Assembly: GCA_035277525.1 (NCBI GenBank)
Contig: DATEKH010000192.1
Location: 1 to 22,533, forward strand
DNA: 22,533 nt
Direction: 5' to 3'
Source: CAIKMD01 sp035277525
GTDB lineage: Bacteria; Pseudomonadota; Alphaproteobacteria; ATCC43930; CGMCC-115725
Shown: positions 1 through 7,430 of the stretch, one piece after another
Layout of the letters: each line of letters opens with the position of its first letter
How positions within the stretch are numbered: the stretch's first letter is position 1
Made by a program: the position numbers and the translations under genes
The notes under the pieces: generated by a model
The model's input: the letters and a program-made list of their open reading frames with translations, nothing else
What the model was told of the DNA's origin: nothing
Databases searched by the model: none

Positions 1-1
1 C

Positions 2-355
2 GAGATGATGCTCGACGCGATGCGCCAATGGCAGGGCAGCGCCGATGCCTGGGTCAAGCCCGGCGAAGCGATCTTCAAGAACAGCGGCCTCAACGAGCAG
101 CAGATGACGAAGGCTTGGGGCGAGTTCCGCGACGGCGGATATTTCTCGGTCAATGGCGGCATCAATCTCGCGGCGACGCAGAAGGTGATGGATCTGTTTT
201 TCAAGCTGCGCAACGAAAAGCCCAACGAGTATCTGTCAAAACCGTCGGATGTGTTCGACACGGGCCCGCTTAAAAAAGCGCTCGACAAAATGGGCGTCGC
301 CAAAGGAACGCCGGGTCTGCCCGACAATCCCGATTGGTATAAGCGCGCGGGGTGA
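2..355 (+). CDS. ABC transporter substrate-binding protein, C-terminal part (5' end outside window)
   Basis: This is the C-terminal ~118 residues of a protein whose reading frame is open to the left window edge, so the gene begins upstream. Two ATG codons lie at positions 5 and 8, but neither has a convincing ribosome site and the frame continues through them. The fragment is mostly helical with charged and aromatic residues and ends in NPDWYKRAG, which fits the last lobe of an SsuA/TauA/NMT1-type periplasmic binding protein. The assignment rests mainly on context: it lies 63 bp before the matching ATPase and permease genes on the same strand, the usual order for such operons. The ligand cannot be inferred. 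Sequence alone gives moderate support; context makes it likely. Confidence 0.65.
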   Translation, partial: EMMLDAMRQWQGSADAWVKPGEAIFKNSGLNEQQMTKAWGEFRDGGYFSVNGGINLAATQKVMDLFFKLRNEKPNEYLSKPSDVFDTGPLKKALDKMGVAKGTPGLPDNPDWYKRAG

Positions 356-418
356 TGCGGAAAGCCCATCACCGCGCCGCGACGGCCTTGGCGGAGAAAT
401 CGGCGCGAGACCGCGGCC

Positions 419-1192
419 ATGCGCGAGCTTGAATTCGTCAAGGTCAGGAAAAGCTATGCCAGCCCCTCGGGCGCCCCTCTCCTCGCGCTCGACGATTTCA
501 GCCTGAAGATCGATGGCGGACGTTTCGTCTCGGTCGTCGGGCCGAGCGGCTGCGGCAAAACCACCTTGCTGCGGATGGCGGCCGGACTCATCCCGTCCGA
601 CTCCGGCGAAATCCGGCTCGACGGCATCGCGCTGCAAAACCCGAGCCCGAAAATGTCGATGGTGTTCCAAGGGATCGGGTTGATGCCGTGGAAAACCATC
701 ATCGACAACGTCGCGCTGGGCGTTCAGCTTCAAGCCCATCGCGCGAAGCTCACGGATGGGGAGCTCCAACGGGTCGAAGCGACGCTTGCGCTGGTCGGAT
801 TGAGCGGATTCGAGCGGTATTACCCCCATCAGCTTTCGGGCGGTATGCAGCAGCGCGTAGGGCTGGCGCGCGCCTTGGTGCGCCAGCCCGAGATTCTGCT
901 GATGGATGAGCCTTTCGGCGCGCTCGACGCGCAAACCCGCACCGTGCTGCAGGACGAGCTTCTCACTCTGTGGGGGCGGGTCAAAAGTACGGTGCTTTTC
1001 ATCACCCACGATCTCGACGAAGCCATTTATCTCTCCGACAAGGTCGTCGTCATGGGACGCCGCCCGGGACGGATCAAAGAGGTGCTGGAGGTGAATCTGC
1101 CGCAGCCGCGCTATGGCTACGACACGCGCGCGGAAAAGGAATTCGCGCGGCTGCGCAGCATCGCCTGGCAAAGCATCAAGGAGGAGCTATGA
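419..1192 (+). CDS. ABC transporter ATP-binding protein, nitrate/sulfonate/taurine type (SsuB/TauB-like)
   Basis: The 257-residue cytoplasmic ATPase energises import by the permease encoded next to it. All nucleotide-binding motifs are visible: Walker A GPSGCGKT at residues 41-48, Q-loop Gln near 84, ABC signature LSGGMQQR at 139-146, Walker B ILLMDE at 159-164 with the D-loop GALD after it, and the switch His in THDLDEA near 197. The length and the PW motif after the Q-loop are typical of the SsuB/TauB/NrtD subfamily. The stop overlaps the permease start as ATGA, suggesting translational coupling. Family assignment is firm. The substrate is unknown, and the symbols ssuB or tauB would overstate the case. 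Confidence 0.93.
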   Translation: MRELEFVKVRKSYASPSGAPLLALDDFSLKIDGGRFVSVVGPSGCGKTTLLRMAAGLIPSDSGEIRLDGIALQNPSPKMSMVFQGIGLMPWKTIIDNVALGVQLQAHRAKLTDGELQRVEATLALVGLSGFERYYPHQLSGGMQQRVGLARALVRQPEILLMDEPFGALDAQTRTVLQDELLTLWGRVKSTVLFITHDLDEAIYLSDKVVVMGRRPGRIKEVLEVNLPQPRYGYDTRAEKEFARLRSIAWQSIKEEL

Positions 1193-2010
1193 CCCAATCG
1201 GCCCTGCCCCTCTCGAGCGAGCGCAAGAGCGGCCTGCAGTCGGTGCTCGCCATGATTGGCCGGAACTACTATCTGGTGGGAACGCTGTCGGTCGTCGTGT
1301 TTCTGGCGATCTGGCAAGGGATCAGCATGAACGTTCCGCCGGTCATCCTCCCGACGCCGACGAAGGTTTTTGCCGCTTTCCTTGAACTCACCGCCTCGGG
1401 CGAGCTCGTCAGAGCCACGGCCGAGACAATTTGGCCTCTTGCCGTGGGCTTGGTCATCGCCTTCATCGTCGGCACCGCGCTTGGGCTAGTGCTTGGCATC
1501 CTCCGCCCGATCGCCCGCTTTCTCGATCCCTATATCTTCGTGTTCTGGTCAATTCCGAACATCGCCTGGCTGCCGCTGTTCATCGCCTGGTTCGGCGTCG
1601 GCAACATCACCTTGATCATCTTTGTCTTCGTGTCGGCAGTGTTTCCTCAGCTCCTGACGGTCGAGGCGGGCGCCAAGGAAGCCGACAGTTTCCTGGTCGA
1701 GGTTGCGCGCTCGCTCGGCGGCACCAAGCGTGAAATCCTTTTCACCGTCGTGCTGCCTTCGGCGCTGCCCTATGTCATCGCCGGGCTGCGCGTTGCGGTC
1801 GGCCGCGCCCTGGTCGGCATCATCGTCGGGCAATTGCTGATCGTCGCAACCGGCATCGGCTATATGTTTCAGTTCTATGGCGAGACGCTGTCACTCGCCA
1901 AATATTTCGCCCCTCTGATCGTCATCGCCGCGCTGGCGGTCGCGCTCAATCGCGGCGTCAATTGGGCCGAGCGCGCTCTGATCCCGTGGAAAACCCGCGC
2001 TTTCACGTGA
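1189..2010 (+). CDS. ABC transporter permease, nitrate/sulfonate/taurine type (SsuC/TauC-like)
   Basis: The 273-residue inner-membrane permease starts at the ATG that overlaps the ATPase stop codon. AAGGAGG lies a few bases upstream and supports this start over the longer open frame that reads through the ATPase gene. About six hydrophobic segments are visible (roughly residues 28-45, 82-105, 113-135, 138-157, 200-222 and 238-255). A cytoplasmic EAA-like loop is centred on ARSLGGTKREILFTVVLP (about 173-190), the contact site for the ATPase. This is the BPD_transp_1 architecture. It completes a binding protein-ATPase-permease operon whose first gene is cut by the window edge. The same permease might also serve the orphan binding proteins at 7431-9472, which is speculation. 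Confidence 0.93.
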   Translation: MTQSALPLSSERKSGLQSVLAMIGRNYYLVGTLSVVVFLAIWQGISMNVPPVILPTPTKVFAAFLELTASGELVRATAETIWPLAVGLVIAFIVGTALGLVLGILRPIARFLDPYIFVFWSIPNIAWLPLFIAWFGVGNITLIIFVFVSAVFPQLLTVEAGAKEADSFLVEVARSLGGTKREILFTVVLPSALPYVIAGLRVAVGRALVGIIVGQLLIVATGIGYMFQFYGETLSLAKYFAPLIVIAALAVALNRGVNWAERALIPWKTRAFT

Positions 2011-2019
2011 GCCCCTCGT

Positions 2020-2331
2020 TTAGCGTTCGGCCGGCGGGATGTGCCTCAAGCGCCGCGACAGCGCCGCGATCTCTTCGAGGCTGTAGGACAAATGCACCCG
2101 CTCCTTCGATGGCGGGCGCTTCGCCACCGAGAGTCCCGGCCGCCACTCGTTAGCCGGACGGATCGGCCGCGGCACAAATCCGCCGCCGCAATTCGGGCAG
2201 ACATTTCCGAGCTTGGTCTCGACGCAATCCGCGCAGAAGGTGCACTCATAAGAGCAGATGCACGCATCCGCGGCATCGGGCGGTAAGTCCTTGTCGCAAT
2301 ATTCGCAATTGGGTCGAAGCTCGAGCGCCAT
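2020..2331 (-). CDS. DUF1272 family Cys-rich protein
   Basis: This 103-residue protein has nine cysteines in its first half (residues 9, 12, 24, 26, 30, 33, 36, 45 and 48), in CxxC-type pairs such as CEYC, CADC and CPNC. That matches the DUF1272 zinc-ribbon-like family. The C-terminal half is basic and ends in a short helix. The ATG at 2329-2331 is preceded by GAAGGAGG at good spacing, so this start is preferred to the much longer open frame running through the neighbouring gene. It lies 17 bp downstream of the GlxA-type regulator and is probably co-transcribed. Metal binding is inferred from the cysteines; the biological role is unknown. It converges with the ABC permease with only 9 bp between stops. 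Confidence 0.85.
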   Translation of the reverse strand: MALELRPNCEYCDKDLPPDAADACICSYECTFCADCVETKLGNVCPNCGGGFVPRPIRPANEWRPGLSVAKRPPSKERVHLSYSLEEIAALSRRLRHIPPAER

Positions 2332-2348
2332 CGCTCCTCCTTCTGGGC

Positions 2349-3440
2349 TCAGGCCGCCGGCCTTCCATGGGCCAGCTCGCCGCGGTCGAAGCTCATTTGC
2401 GCAAAGCAATCGCGATATTCCGCCGGCGTCATGCCGGTATGGCGCTTGAAGAGCTCGCGAAAGAAGGCGAGATCGTCGTACCCGACTTTCGACGCGACGA
2501 GCTGGATCGAGCGCGCTCCCTGTTCGAGCATCTCCTTGGCCGCGGCGATGCGCAGCGTCTGGAGGTAAGCGCCGGGCACCCGGCCGGTCGCAGCCTTGAA
2601 TCGGCGGATGAAGTTGCGCGGCCCCATGCCGCCGCGCCGTGCGAGCGCCTCGATCGAGATATCGCGGTCGAAATGTTGGCGCAAATACTCCTCGGCTTGC
2701 TTGATCTTTTCGTCGAAATGCGGTCGTGACAAAGGCAACACCGAATAGCCCGATTGCCGGCTGCGCGGCATGCTGAGGAGCAGAGATTTGGCGCATTGGA
2801 GCGCGACCTCGTGGCCGCAAAATTTCTCGACCAGATAGAGGCTGAGATCGATCGAGGCGTAGATGCCGCCGCTGCAGAAAACTTGCCCATCCTCGGTGAC
2901 GAATTGCTCCGGCCGCCACAGGACATTGGGATAGCGCCGGCGAAAGATATCGGCGACGCCCCAATGGGTGGTGGCCTCCTTTCCGTCGAGCAGCCCGGCT
3001 TCGGCGAGGAAGGCGACGCCCGTGCAAACGCCCGCGATATAGGCACCGCGCGCATGGCATTGGCGCAGCCAGGGCAGGAGCGGCGTTGTGGCGGCGATCC
3101 GGTCGATGACGTCCCAACCGGCGGCGGGAAGCACGACGATATCGGTCCGCTCGATCTCGCCGATCGCACATTCGGGGGTGAGGCCCAAAGAGCAAAGGCT
3201 CGTCACGCTTCGACCATCGATCGAGGCCGTGCGCACGCGGAAGCGCGGGTGAAGCGCGTTGCCGTGAAGCCAGTTCCACACCACGCCGGCGGAGTGAAAC
3301 ACTTCGATTGGCGCGATTGCGGTCGAGGCGTAACCCGCCTCCAGCAATACGACGGTGACATCGAGCACGCGGTCTTCGGAGCCGGGAGCCTCAGCCGCTG
3401 GAGAAACGGCACCTCGCCGACGCGCGGATTTCTTGGCCAA
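2349..3440 (-). CDS. GlxA family transcriptional regulator (DJ-1/PfpI domain plus AraC HTH)
   Basis: The protein has 363 residues. Residues ~27-205 form a DJ-1/PfpI (glutamine-amidotransferase-like) domain with the GVCTGVAFLAEAGLLDG segment around Cys139. Residues ~245-345 form an AraC-type double helix-turn-helix (ISIEALARRGGMGPRNFIRRFK, then the second HTH ending in FKRHTGMTPAEYR). Known members control catabolic or stress genes, and the DJ-1 domain is thought to be a sensor rather than an enzyme. The start is the TTG at 3438-3440. An in-frame TGA lies two codons upstream, no ATG follows within the N-terminal region, and GGAGGAG sits 6 bases before it. Its target cannot be read from the sequence; the adjacent DUF1272 and DUF4242 genes and the divergent-side genes are candidates. 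Confidence 0.92.
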   Translation of the reverse strand: MAKKSARRRGAVSPAAEAPGSEDRVLDVTVVLLEAGYASTAIAPIEVFHSAGVVWNWLHGNALHPRFRVRTASIDGRSVTSLCSLGLTPECAIGEIERTDIVVLPAAGWDVIDRIAATTPLLPWLRQCHARGAYIAGVCTGVAFLAEAGLLDGKEATTHWGVADIFRRRYPNVLWRPEQFVTEDGQVFCSGGIYASIDLSLYLVEKFCGHEVALQCAKSLLLSMPRSRQSGYSVLPLSRPHFDEKIKQAEEYLRQHFDRDISIEALARRGGMGPRNFIRRFKAATGRVPGAYLQTLRIAAAKEMLEQGARSIQLVASKVGYDDLAFFRELFKRHTGMTPAEYRDCFAQMSFDRGELAHGRPAA

Positions 3441-3486
3441 GGCTCACTCCTCCATGCTGCGCGATGCGACCAGCGCATCGGCAAAC

Positions 3487-3515
3487 GGGCGTCGCCCAAC
3501 AGGCGGGCGACGCCC
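3487..3515 (-). terminator. GC-rich hairpin after the DUF4242 gene
   Basis: Two 11-base arms, GGGCGTCGCCC and GGGCGACGCCC, are perfect inverted complements around a 7-base loop. The hairpin begins 5 bases after the DUF4242 stop codon in the minus direction. This fits an intrinsic terminator, but only a weak T-run (GTTTG) follows. Each arm is itself a near palindrome, so the element could also be a pair of protein-binding sites upstream of the GlxA-type regulator. Confidence 0.5.
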
Positions 3516-3520
3516 CTTGC

Positions 3521-3796
3521 TCAAGAAATCGCGGTCATCGGATCGATGACCGTCTTAACTTCGCGGATGCGGGTTGCCGGAAACCCGCTCAACCGCGCAT
3601 GGTCACGCACCGCCTCTTCGCTCTCCGCGAGATAGACGCAGAAGGTCTGATCGTCGACGACGAACGATTCGACCCACTGCACCTTGCCGGCGAGCTTCGC
3701 CAACGCGGCGTTGGACACGGCGGCGGCCTCTTTCAGCTGATCGGAACCGAAGCCGCCGATGCCGGGCAATTCACGCTCGATCACATACCGTTTCAT
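3521..3796 (-). CDS. DUF4242 family small protein
   Basis: This 91-residue protein is a single ferredoxin-like alpha/beta domain. It begins MKRYVIERELPG and contains VQWVESFVVDDQTFCVYLAE and a C-terminal GFPATRIREV segment, which is the DUF4242 pattern (a family including the SCO4226 nickel-binding protein). Metal binding in this copy is not demonstrated. GGAGAGA lies upstream of the ATG. A strong hairpin follows the stop codon, so it may form its own transcription unit, separate from the downstream regulator. No signal peptide or membrane segment is visible. Function is unknown. Confidence 0.82.
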   Translation of the reverse strand: MKRYVIERELPGIGGFGSDQLKEAAAVSNAALAKLAGKVQWVESFVVDDQTFCVYLAESEEAVRDHARLSGFPATRIREVKTVIDPMTAIS

Positions 3797-3907
3797 GGAT
3801 TTTCTCTCCGTTCAGGTTCGACGCAGCCAGAATGGTCGAGATCGCCGGCCCGAAACAGATAGCACTTCCGACAATGTAGCGGGGTGATTCTGACGAGCCA
3901 ACCCGGA

Positions 3908-5494
3908 TCAGGCCGGGCAGCCCTCGGCTTTCCCGCGATTGGCAGTGGGCGCGCCAGGTGCCTGAAAGCGCCAGAGCACGATATACCGTCCGATGCGCTC
4001 CTCGCTAACCGGCGCGCCGAGGGACGAAAGCGTGCCGAGAAAAGCCGCGGGGGTTGCCATTGGGCCCTGCCCGGTGCGGCCGAACACAACCCAGAGATCG
4101 TGGCCGGGCGCCGGCGGCGCGGCCTGCTTGGTGTTCCAGCTCAGTTTCACGCGCGTGAGGTCGAGGCCAGCGCGCGGCGCGAAGGCGCTCAAGACATAAT
4201 CTGCATGGTAATCATTGAGCAGCACGAGATCGCCCGGATGCGTCTCTTGGGCGAGCCGTGCCGCGAGAAGATCCCAACGCGGCTTGGTCTCGTCCGCGTA
4301 ATAAGGCAAGAGGTTGAGGAAGCAGGCGGCCGCGACGACCGCGTTCACGCCGGCGAAGCGCCAACTGCGCAGCCGGGCAAGGCCGGCGCCGGCAAGAACG
4401 AAGAACGGCGCGGCACCCCAGGCGAAATAACGCGGCGCGAGAACGGGTGTCGCGAGCGACACCGAAAATAGCAAGATCGGCAGGACGAGCGCGGCGCAGG
4501 CGATCACCGCAAGGACGCTCCTTGCGCGGCGCAAGCGCCACGCACCGTAAAGCGCCAGCGCGGCAATCAGGAAAGAGAGGCTCGGCAGCGCGGCCGGCAT
4601 CAGGTCGAAAGTGATGAAGGCCGAGATGCGGTGGAGATAAACCGGCGCGATAATCGCCCAGATCGTCGCCAGACTCTCGGGCGGCGTCCAACCCTCGCCG
4701 CTCAGCACCCTGCCCTTGCTTGCGACATAGACGGCAATGAGCGAAGGCAGCCAAAGCGCGAGGACGACACCCTGGACCATTCCCCAGTTGCGCAGGAAGG
4801 CGCGCCGGCCCGCGGCGGCCTGCTTCGCGATGGCGATCGCCGCGAGATTGGCGGCAACGAGCCAAGGCACCGCCACGTTCAGGACGCTCAAAGCCGAGGC
4901 AGTGCCTGCACAATAGGCGAACCAAGCCCATCGCGGCGCCTGCGCGTCGCGCAACGGCAGCGCCGCGCGGTCGGGATCACGCGCGAGCCGCAAAAGCCCC
5001 AGCAGCGCGACGAGAATGAGGCAGGTGACGAGGGCGTAAGAGCGCGCCTCTTGCCCGAACTGCACGTCGAAGGGCGACAGCGCCAAAAGCAATCCGGCTG
5101 CCACTCCGGTCCGCGGACCGTTCGCCTCGCGGCCGATCGCGTAAGCCAGGACGGCGTTGGCGGCGCCGAAAATCGCCGAAGGCAGGCGCAGCAGGAATTG
5201 CGATGCGCCGAGCTTCGCGACCAGCCACAGCAAGAGGAAATAGCTCGGATAATGCTTGCTGCGCAGGGATTCCGCGACGAGGTCGTGCAGGTTGATGGTC
5301 GCGCGGTGAAGGCTTGCCAATTCGTCGAGCCAGAACGGCTTGTCGCCGAGCCCATGGAGCCGTAGCGCAAGAGCGAGAATTCCAATCGCTGCCGGCGCGA
5401 TCCAAAGAGCGACCTCGGTGCGCGCCGCGCTTGAAAGGCACGAAGCCGCGCCTTGCCGCGAGGCGGTGTCCGGACCGCTCATCAAACCATCCAT
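3908..5494 (-). CDS. GT-C fold membrane glycosyltransferase, family 39 / ArnT-like
   Basis: The 528-residue protein is predicted to be polytopic, with about ten hydrophobic segments between residues ~28 and ~420 followed by a soluble C-terminal part. The first loop after the first membrane helix carries FWLDELASLHRA (Asp57-Glu58), the acidic motif of GT-C enzymes. HYPSYFLLLWLVAKLG follows near residues 81-96, matching the HPP-type segment of the PMT_2 family. Such enzymes transfer sugars from polyprenyl-phosphate donors on the periplasmic face. The acceptor is unknown. Start choice is uncertain: Met1 (5494) or Met5 (5482), neither with an ideally spaced ribosome site, though GGAGG lies 14 bases before Met1. 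It appears unconnected with the catabolic genes. Confidence 0.87.
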   Translation of the reverse strand: MDGLMSGPDTASRQGAASCLSSAARTEVALWIAPAAIGILALALRLHGLGDKPFWLDELASLHRATINLHDLVAESLRSKHYPSYFLLLWLVAKLGASQFLLRLPSAIFGAANAVLAYAIGREANGPRTGVAAGLLLALSPFDVQFGQEARSYALVTCLILVALLGLLRLARDPDRAALPLRDAQAPRWAWFAYCAGTASALSVLNVAVPWLVAANLAAIAIAKQAAAGRRAFLRNWGMVQGVVLALWLPSLIAVYVASKGRVLSGEGWTPPESLATIWAIIAPVYLHRISAFITFDLMPAALPSLSFLIAALALYGAWRLRRARSVLAVIACAALVLPILLFSVSLATPVLAPRYFAWGAAPFFVLAGAGLARLRSWRFAGVNAVVAAACFLNLLPYYADETKPRWDLLAARLAQETHPGDLVLLNDYHADYVLSAFAPRAGLDLTRVKLSWNTKQAAPPAPGHDLWVVFGRTGQGPMATPAAFLGTLSSLGAPVSEERIGRYIVLWRFQAPGAPTANRGKAEGCPA

Positions 5495-5862
5495 CGAGCC
5501 ACATGCCTCCGCGCCGCCTTATCAACGGAGCCGCGCTATCGTTACTTAGGGCAGAAAATCCGTTACATCCCTTCAATTCCCGGCATGCGCCCGCGAAACG
5601 CTCTACCGACGCATCACTTGTCCGTGAGCCGAGCATCGCAGCTTCGCGATGCGGTCGCGCACCGATGCAGACAATAACAAGTGAGGATGTTCGCCGACGC
5701 CGACGGTAGGCATGAGGCGATGGTTGACTTGTTGAAATCGGTCGGCCCGCGAACGGAATTCCACCGCGCCGCCGGCATGATCCCTGATAACGGCGTTTGG
5801 CATTGAGCGGATTTCCGGCGCGCCGGCCTCCGCGCTAAGCTGACCGCAAGGGAGTCGGGAAC
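5495..5862. other. Intergenic region between divergent genes
   Basis: This 368-base stretch separates the glycosyltransferase (minus) from the 98-residue ORF (plus). It contains a perfect 7-bp hairpin with a 6-base loop (GCATCGC 5633-5639, GCGATGC 5646-5652) and a TTGACT hexamer at 5724-5729 without a convincing -10 partner. A 39-codon ORF at 5687-5806 has a poorly placed ribosome site and no recognisable family. No RNA gene or mobile element was seen. Promoters for both flanking genes should lie here. Confidence 0.5.
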
Positions 5863-6159
5863 ATGCGCCACGGCAAGCTGGAGAAAGCCAAAACCTTTTC
5901 GCTGCATTGGGGGACGGGCGTGATCGCCGAGGAGGCTCAGACATCCACCGAGCATCATCGGCCGACCATCCAGCTTCTCGAATTCACCGCCGGCGCTGCC
6001 AAGGGCGCGCGCGAGATTCGCTTCTGCTTTTACGATCACCATGGCCGGTTCCAGCGTTCGCCGCTGATCATCGACGAGAGCGACATACCGGCGCTGCGCG
6101 ACGCGCTCAAGGCGACCCCCAGGCTCAAGCGGCTGCTCGCAAAGCTCTGCGCCGATTAA
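5863..6159 (+). CDS. Hypothetical protein, 98 residues
   Basis: I do not recognise this family. The protein has about 98 residues, is soluble, and has no signal peptide or Cys pairs. It starts MRHGKLEKAKTFSLHWGTG, has a central strand-rich part (PTIQLLEFTAG, REIRFCFYDHHGRFQRSPLII) and ends in a basic helix (LRDALKATPRLKRLLAKL). The alternating strand/helix pattern and an AAGGGAG ribosome site about 9 bases upstream of the ATG support a real gene. It is followed by 221 bases before the TRAP binding protein, so co-transcription is not assured. A competing frame overlaps it but has no better signals. Confidence 0.65.
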   Translation: MRHGKLEKAKTFSLHWGTGVIAEEAQTSTEHHRPTIQLLEFTAGAAKGAREIRFCFYDHHGRFQRSPLIIDESDIPALRDALKATPRLKRLLAKLCAD

Positions 6160-6380
6160 CCCCTCATGGGGGAAGCAAGCGAAGGCTGGGCTGCAGGCCC
6201 CCGCTCGCCGGTCGTTGGACTATTGTTTGCCGCGCAAGCGGCTCGACGCCAAAGCCCCCCGTGTCGGGGGAAAATCCCGGGACGCGCGCCAAAGGGTGTT
6301 TACAAAGGGGGCGATTCCGGTGTCCCCTGCGCAAACCGCCGGCCGTGACGGCCGCAAGAACCGAACCGGGAGGGTCGCAC

Positions 6381-7388
6381 ATGAAATCGCCCTTGCTCGC
6401 CGCATGCTTGCTCGCCCTTGCCGCGCATGGCGCCGCCGCCGACCCAACCGTTTTGCGCTTCGCCTCAGGCCAAGCCCCTCCGCTCTCGCCGACCGACGTG
6501 CCGAATTTCTATCGCATCTGGGCGGACCGTGTGACGGCCGACTCCAAGGGGGCGCTCAGCATCGATTTGCGTCAAGGCCCGGCGATCGCGAACGTCACTA
6601 ATATGTACGATCGGGTGATGACCGATGTCGTGCAGATCGGCTTCGTGCTCTTCAACTATGTCGAGGGCAAGTTTCCGCTCGCCGAGGTCGCGGCGCTCCC
6701 CAACACGGCCGATAGCGCTGAAGAAGGCTCGCGGGCGCTGTGGCGAATCTATAAGAGCGGGGCGCTCAATTCAGAGTTCAACGAGGTGCGGCCGCTGATG
6801 CTGATCGCGCTGCCGCAATCGCTCGTTCATTTGCGTGCGGCGCCGAAGTCGCTCGAGGACCTGACCGGCGAGCGCATCATCGGCCCAACGCAGATGACCG
6901 GCCTCGCCGCGAAATACATGGGCGCGCAAACCATCAGCGTGCCATCGCCGGCGGCCTATGAGGCGATCAATCGCGGCACGGCCGACGGAACGATCCTCTC
7001 CTGGAACGTCTATTTCACGTTCAAGATCGGCGAGGTCGCGCACTATCATATTGACCAGTCGATGGGCACGGCTGCCGGCATGATCTTCATGACGCGGAAG
7101 GTGTATGACGGACTTTCGCCCGATGCGAAGGCGGCGATCGACAAGAATTCGGGCGAAGCCGCGAGCGCGGAATTCGCCGGATGGTGGGATCGCGACAACG
7201 CCAAGAACCGCGAGATCGCGAAGAAGGACCCGAAGCAGACGGTCGTCTATCTCTCTCCGGATTTGAAGGCGAAATGGGTCAAACGTCTCGATGACGCCGA
7301 CGCCGATTGGATGCGGAGCCGCCCGGGCGTCGATAAGATTTTGGCGCAATACAAGCAATATCTCGCCGACATCAAAGCCGGACACTGA
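6381..7388 (+). CDS. TRAP transporter substrate-binding protein (DctP family), orphan
   Basis: This 335-residue periplasmic protein has a clear signal peptide (MKSPLLAACLLALAAHGAAA, probable cleavage before or near Asp21). GGGAGGG six bases before the ATG fixes the start against a much longer upstream open frame. The DctP fold is visible in FYRIWADRVTADSKGALSI, the SLEDLTGERIIGPT segment, AYEAINRGTADG and VYDGLSPDAKAAIDK. The Arg that usually follows the DLxGxKI stretch, and contacts a ligand carboxylate in characterised members, aligns with Ile167 here. Neither DctQ nor DctM lies in the window. The next gene starts 42 bases downstream on the same strand, so it may head an operon of three binding proteins. 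Confidence 0.88.
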   Translation: MKSPLLAACLLALAAHGAAADPTVLRFASGQAPPLSPTDVPNFYRIWADRVTADSKGALSIDLRQGPAIANVTNMYDRVMTDVVQIGFVLFNYVEGKFPLAEVAALPNTADSAEEGSRALWRIYKSGALNSEFNEVRPLMLIALPQSLVHLRAAPKSLEDLTGERIIGPTQMTGLAAKYMGAQTISVPSPAAYEAINRGTADGTILSWNVYFTFKIGEVAHYHIDQSMGTAAGMIFMTRKVYDGLSPDAKAAIDKNSGEAASAEFAGWWDRDNAKNREIAKKDPKQTVVYLSPDLKAKWVKRLDDADADWMRSRPGVDKILAQYKQYLADIKAGH

Positions 7389-7430
7389 AGAACCGATGGC
7401 CGGAACGAACATAACCAGGAGAGGAAGACG

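Noticed and set aside
2754..3635. Long plus-strand ORF antisense to the GlxA-type regulator
   Set aside because: It is the shadow of the real gene in GC-rich DNA, has no recognisable domains, and the minus-strand frame has clear DJ-1 and AraC motifs.
5687..5806. 39-codon ORF in the intergenic region (MFADADGRHEAMVDLL...)
   Set aside because: The only Shine-Dalgarno-like bases directly abut the ATG, it is very short, and no family is recognised. It could be a remnant, but support is too thin.
6256..6270. CCCCC/GGGGG mini-hairpin upstream of the DctP gene
   Set aside because: The stem is only 5 bp with no T-run on either strand; insufficient for a terminator or riboswitch call.
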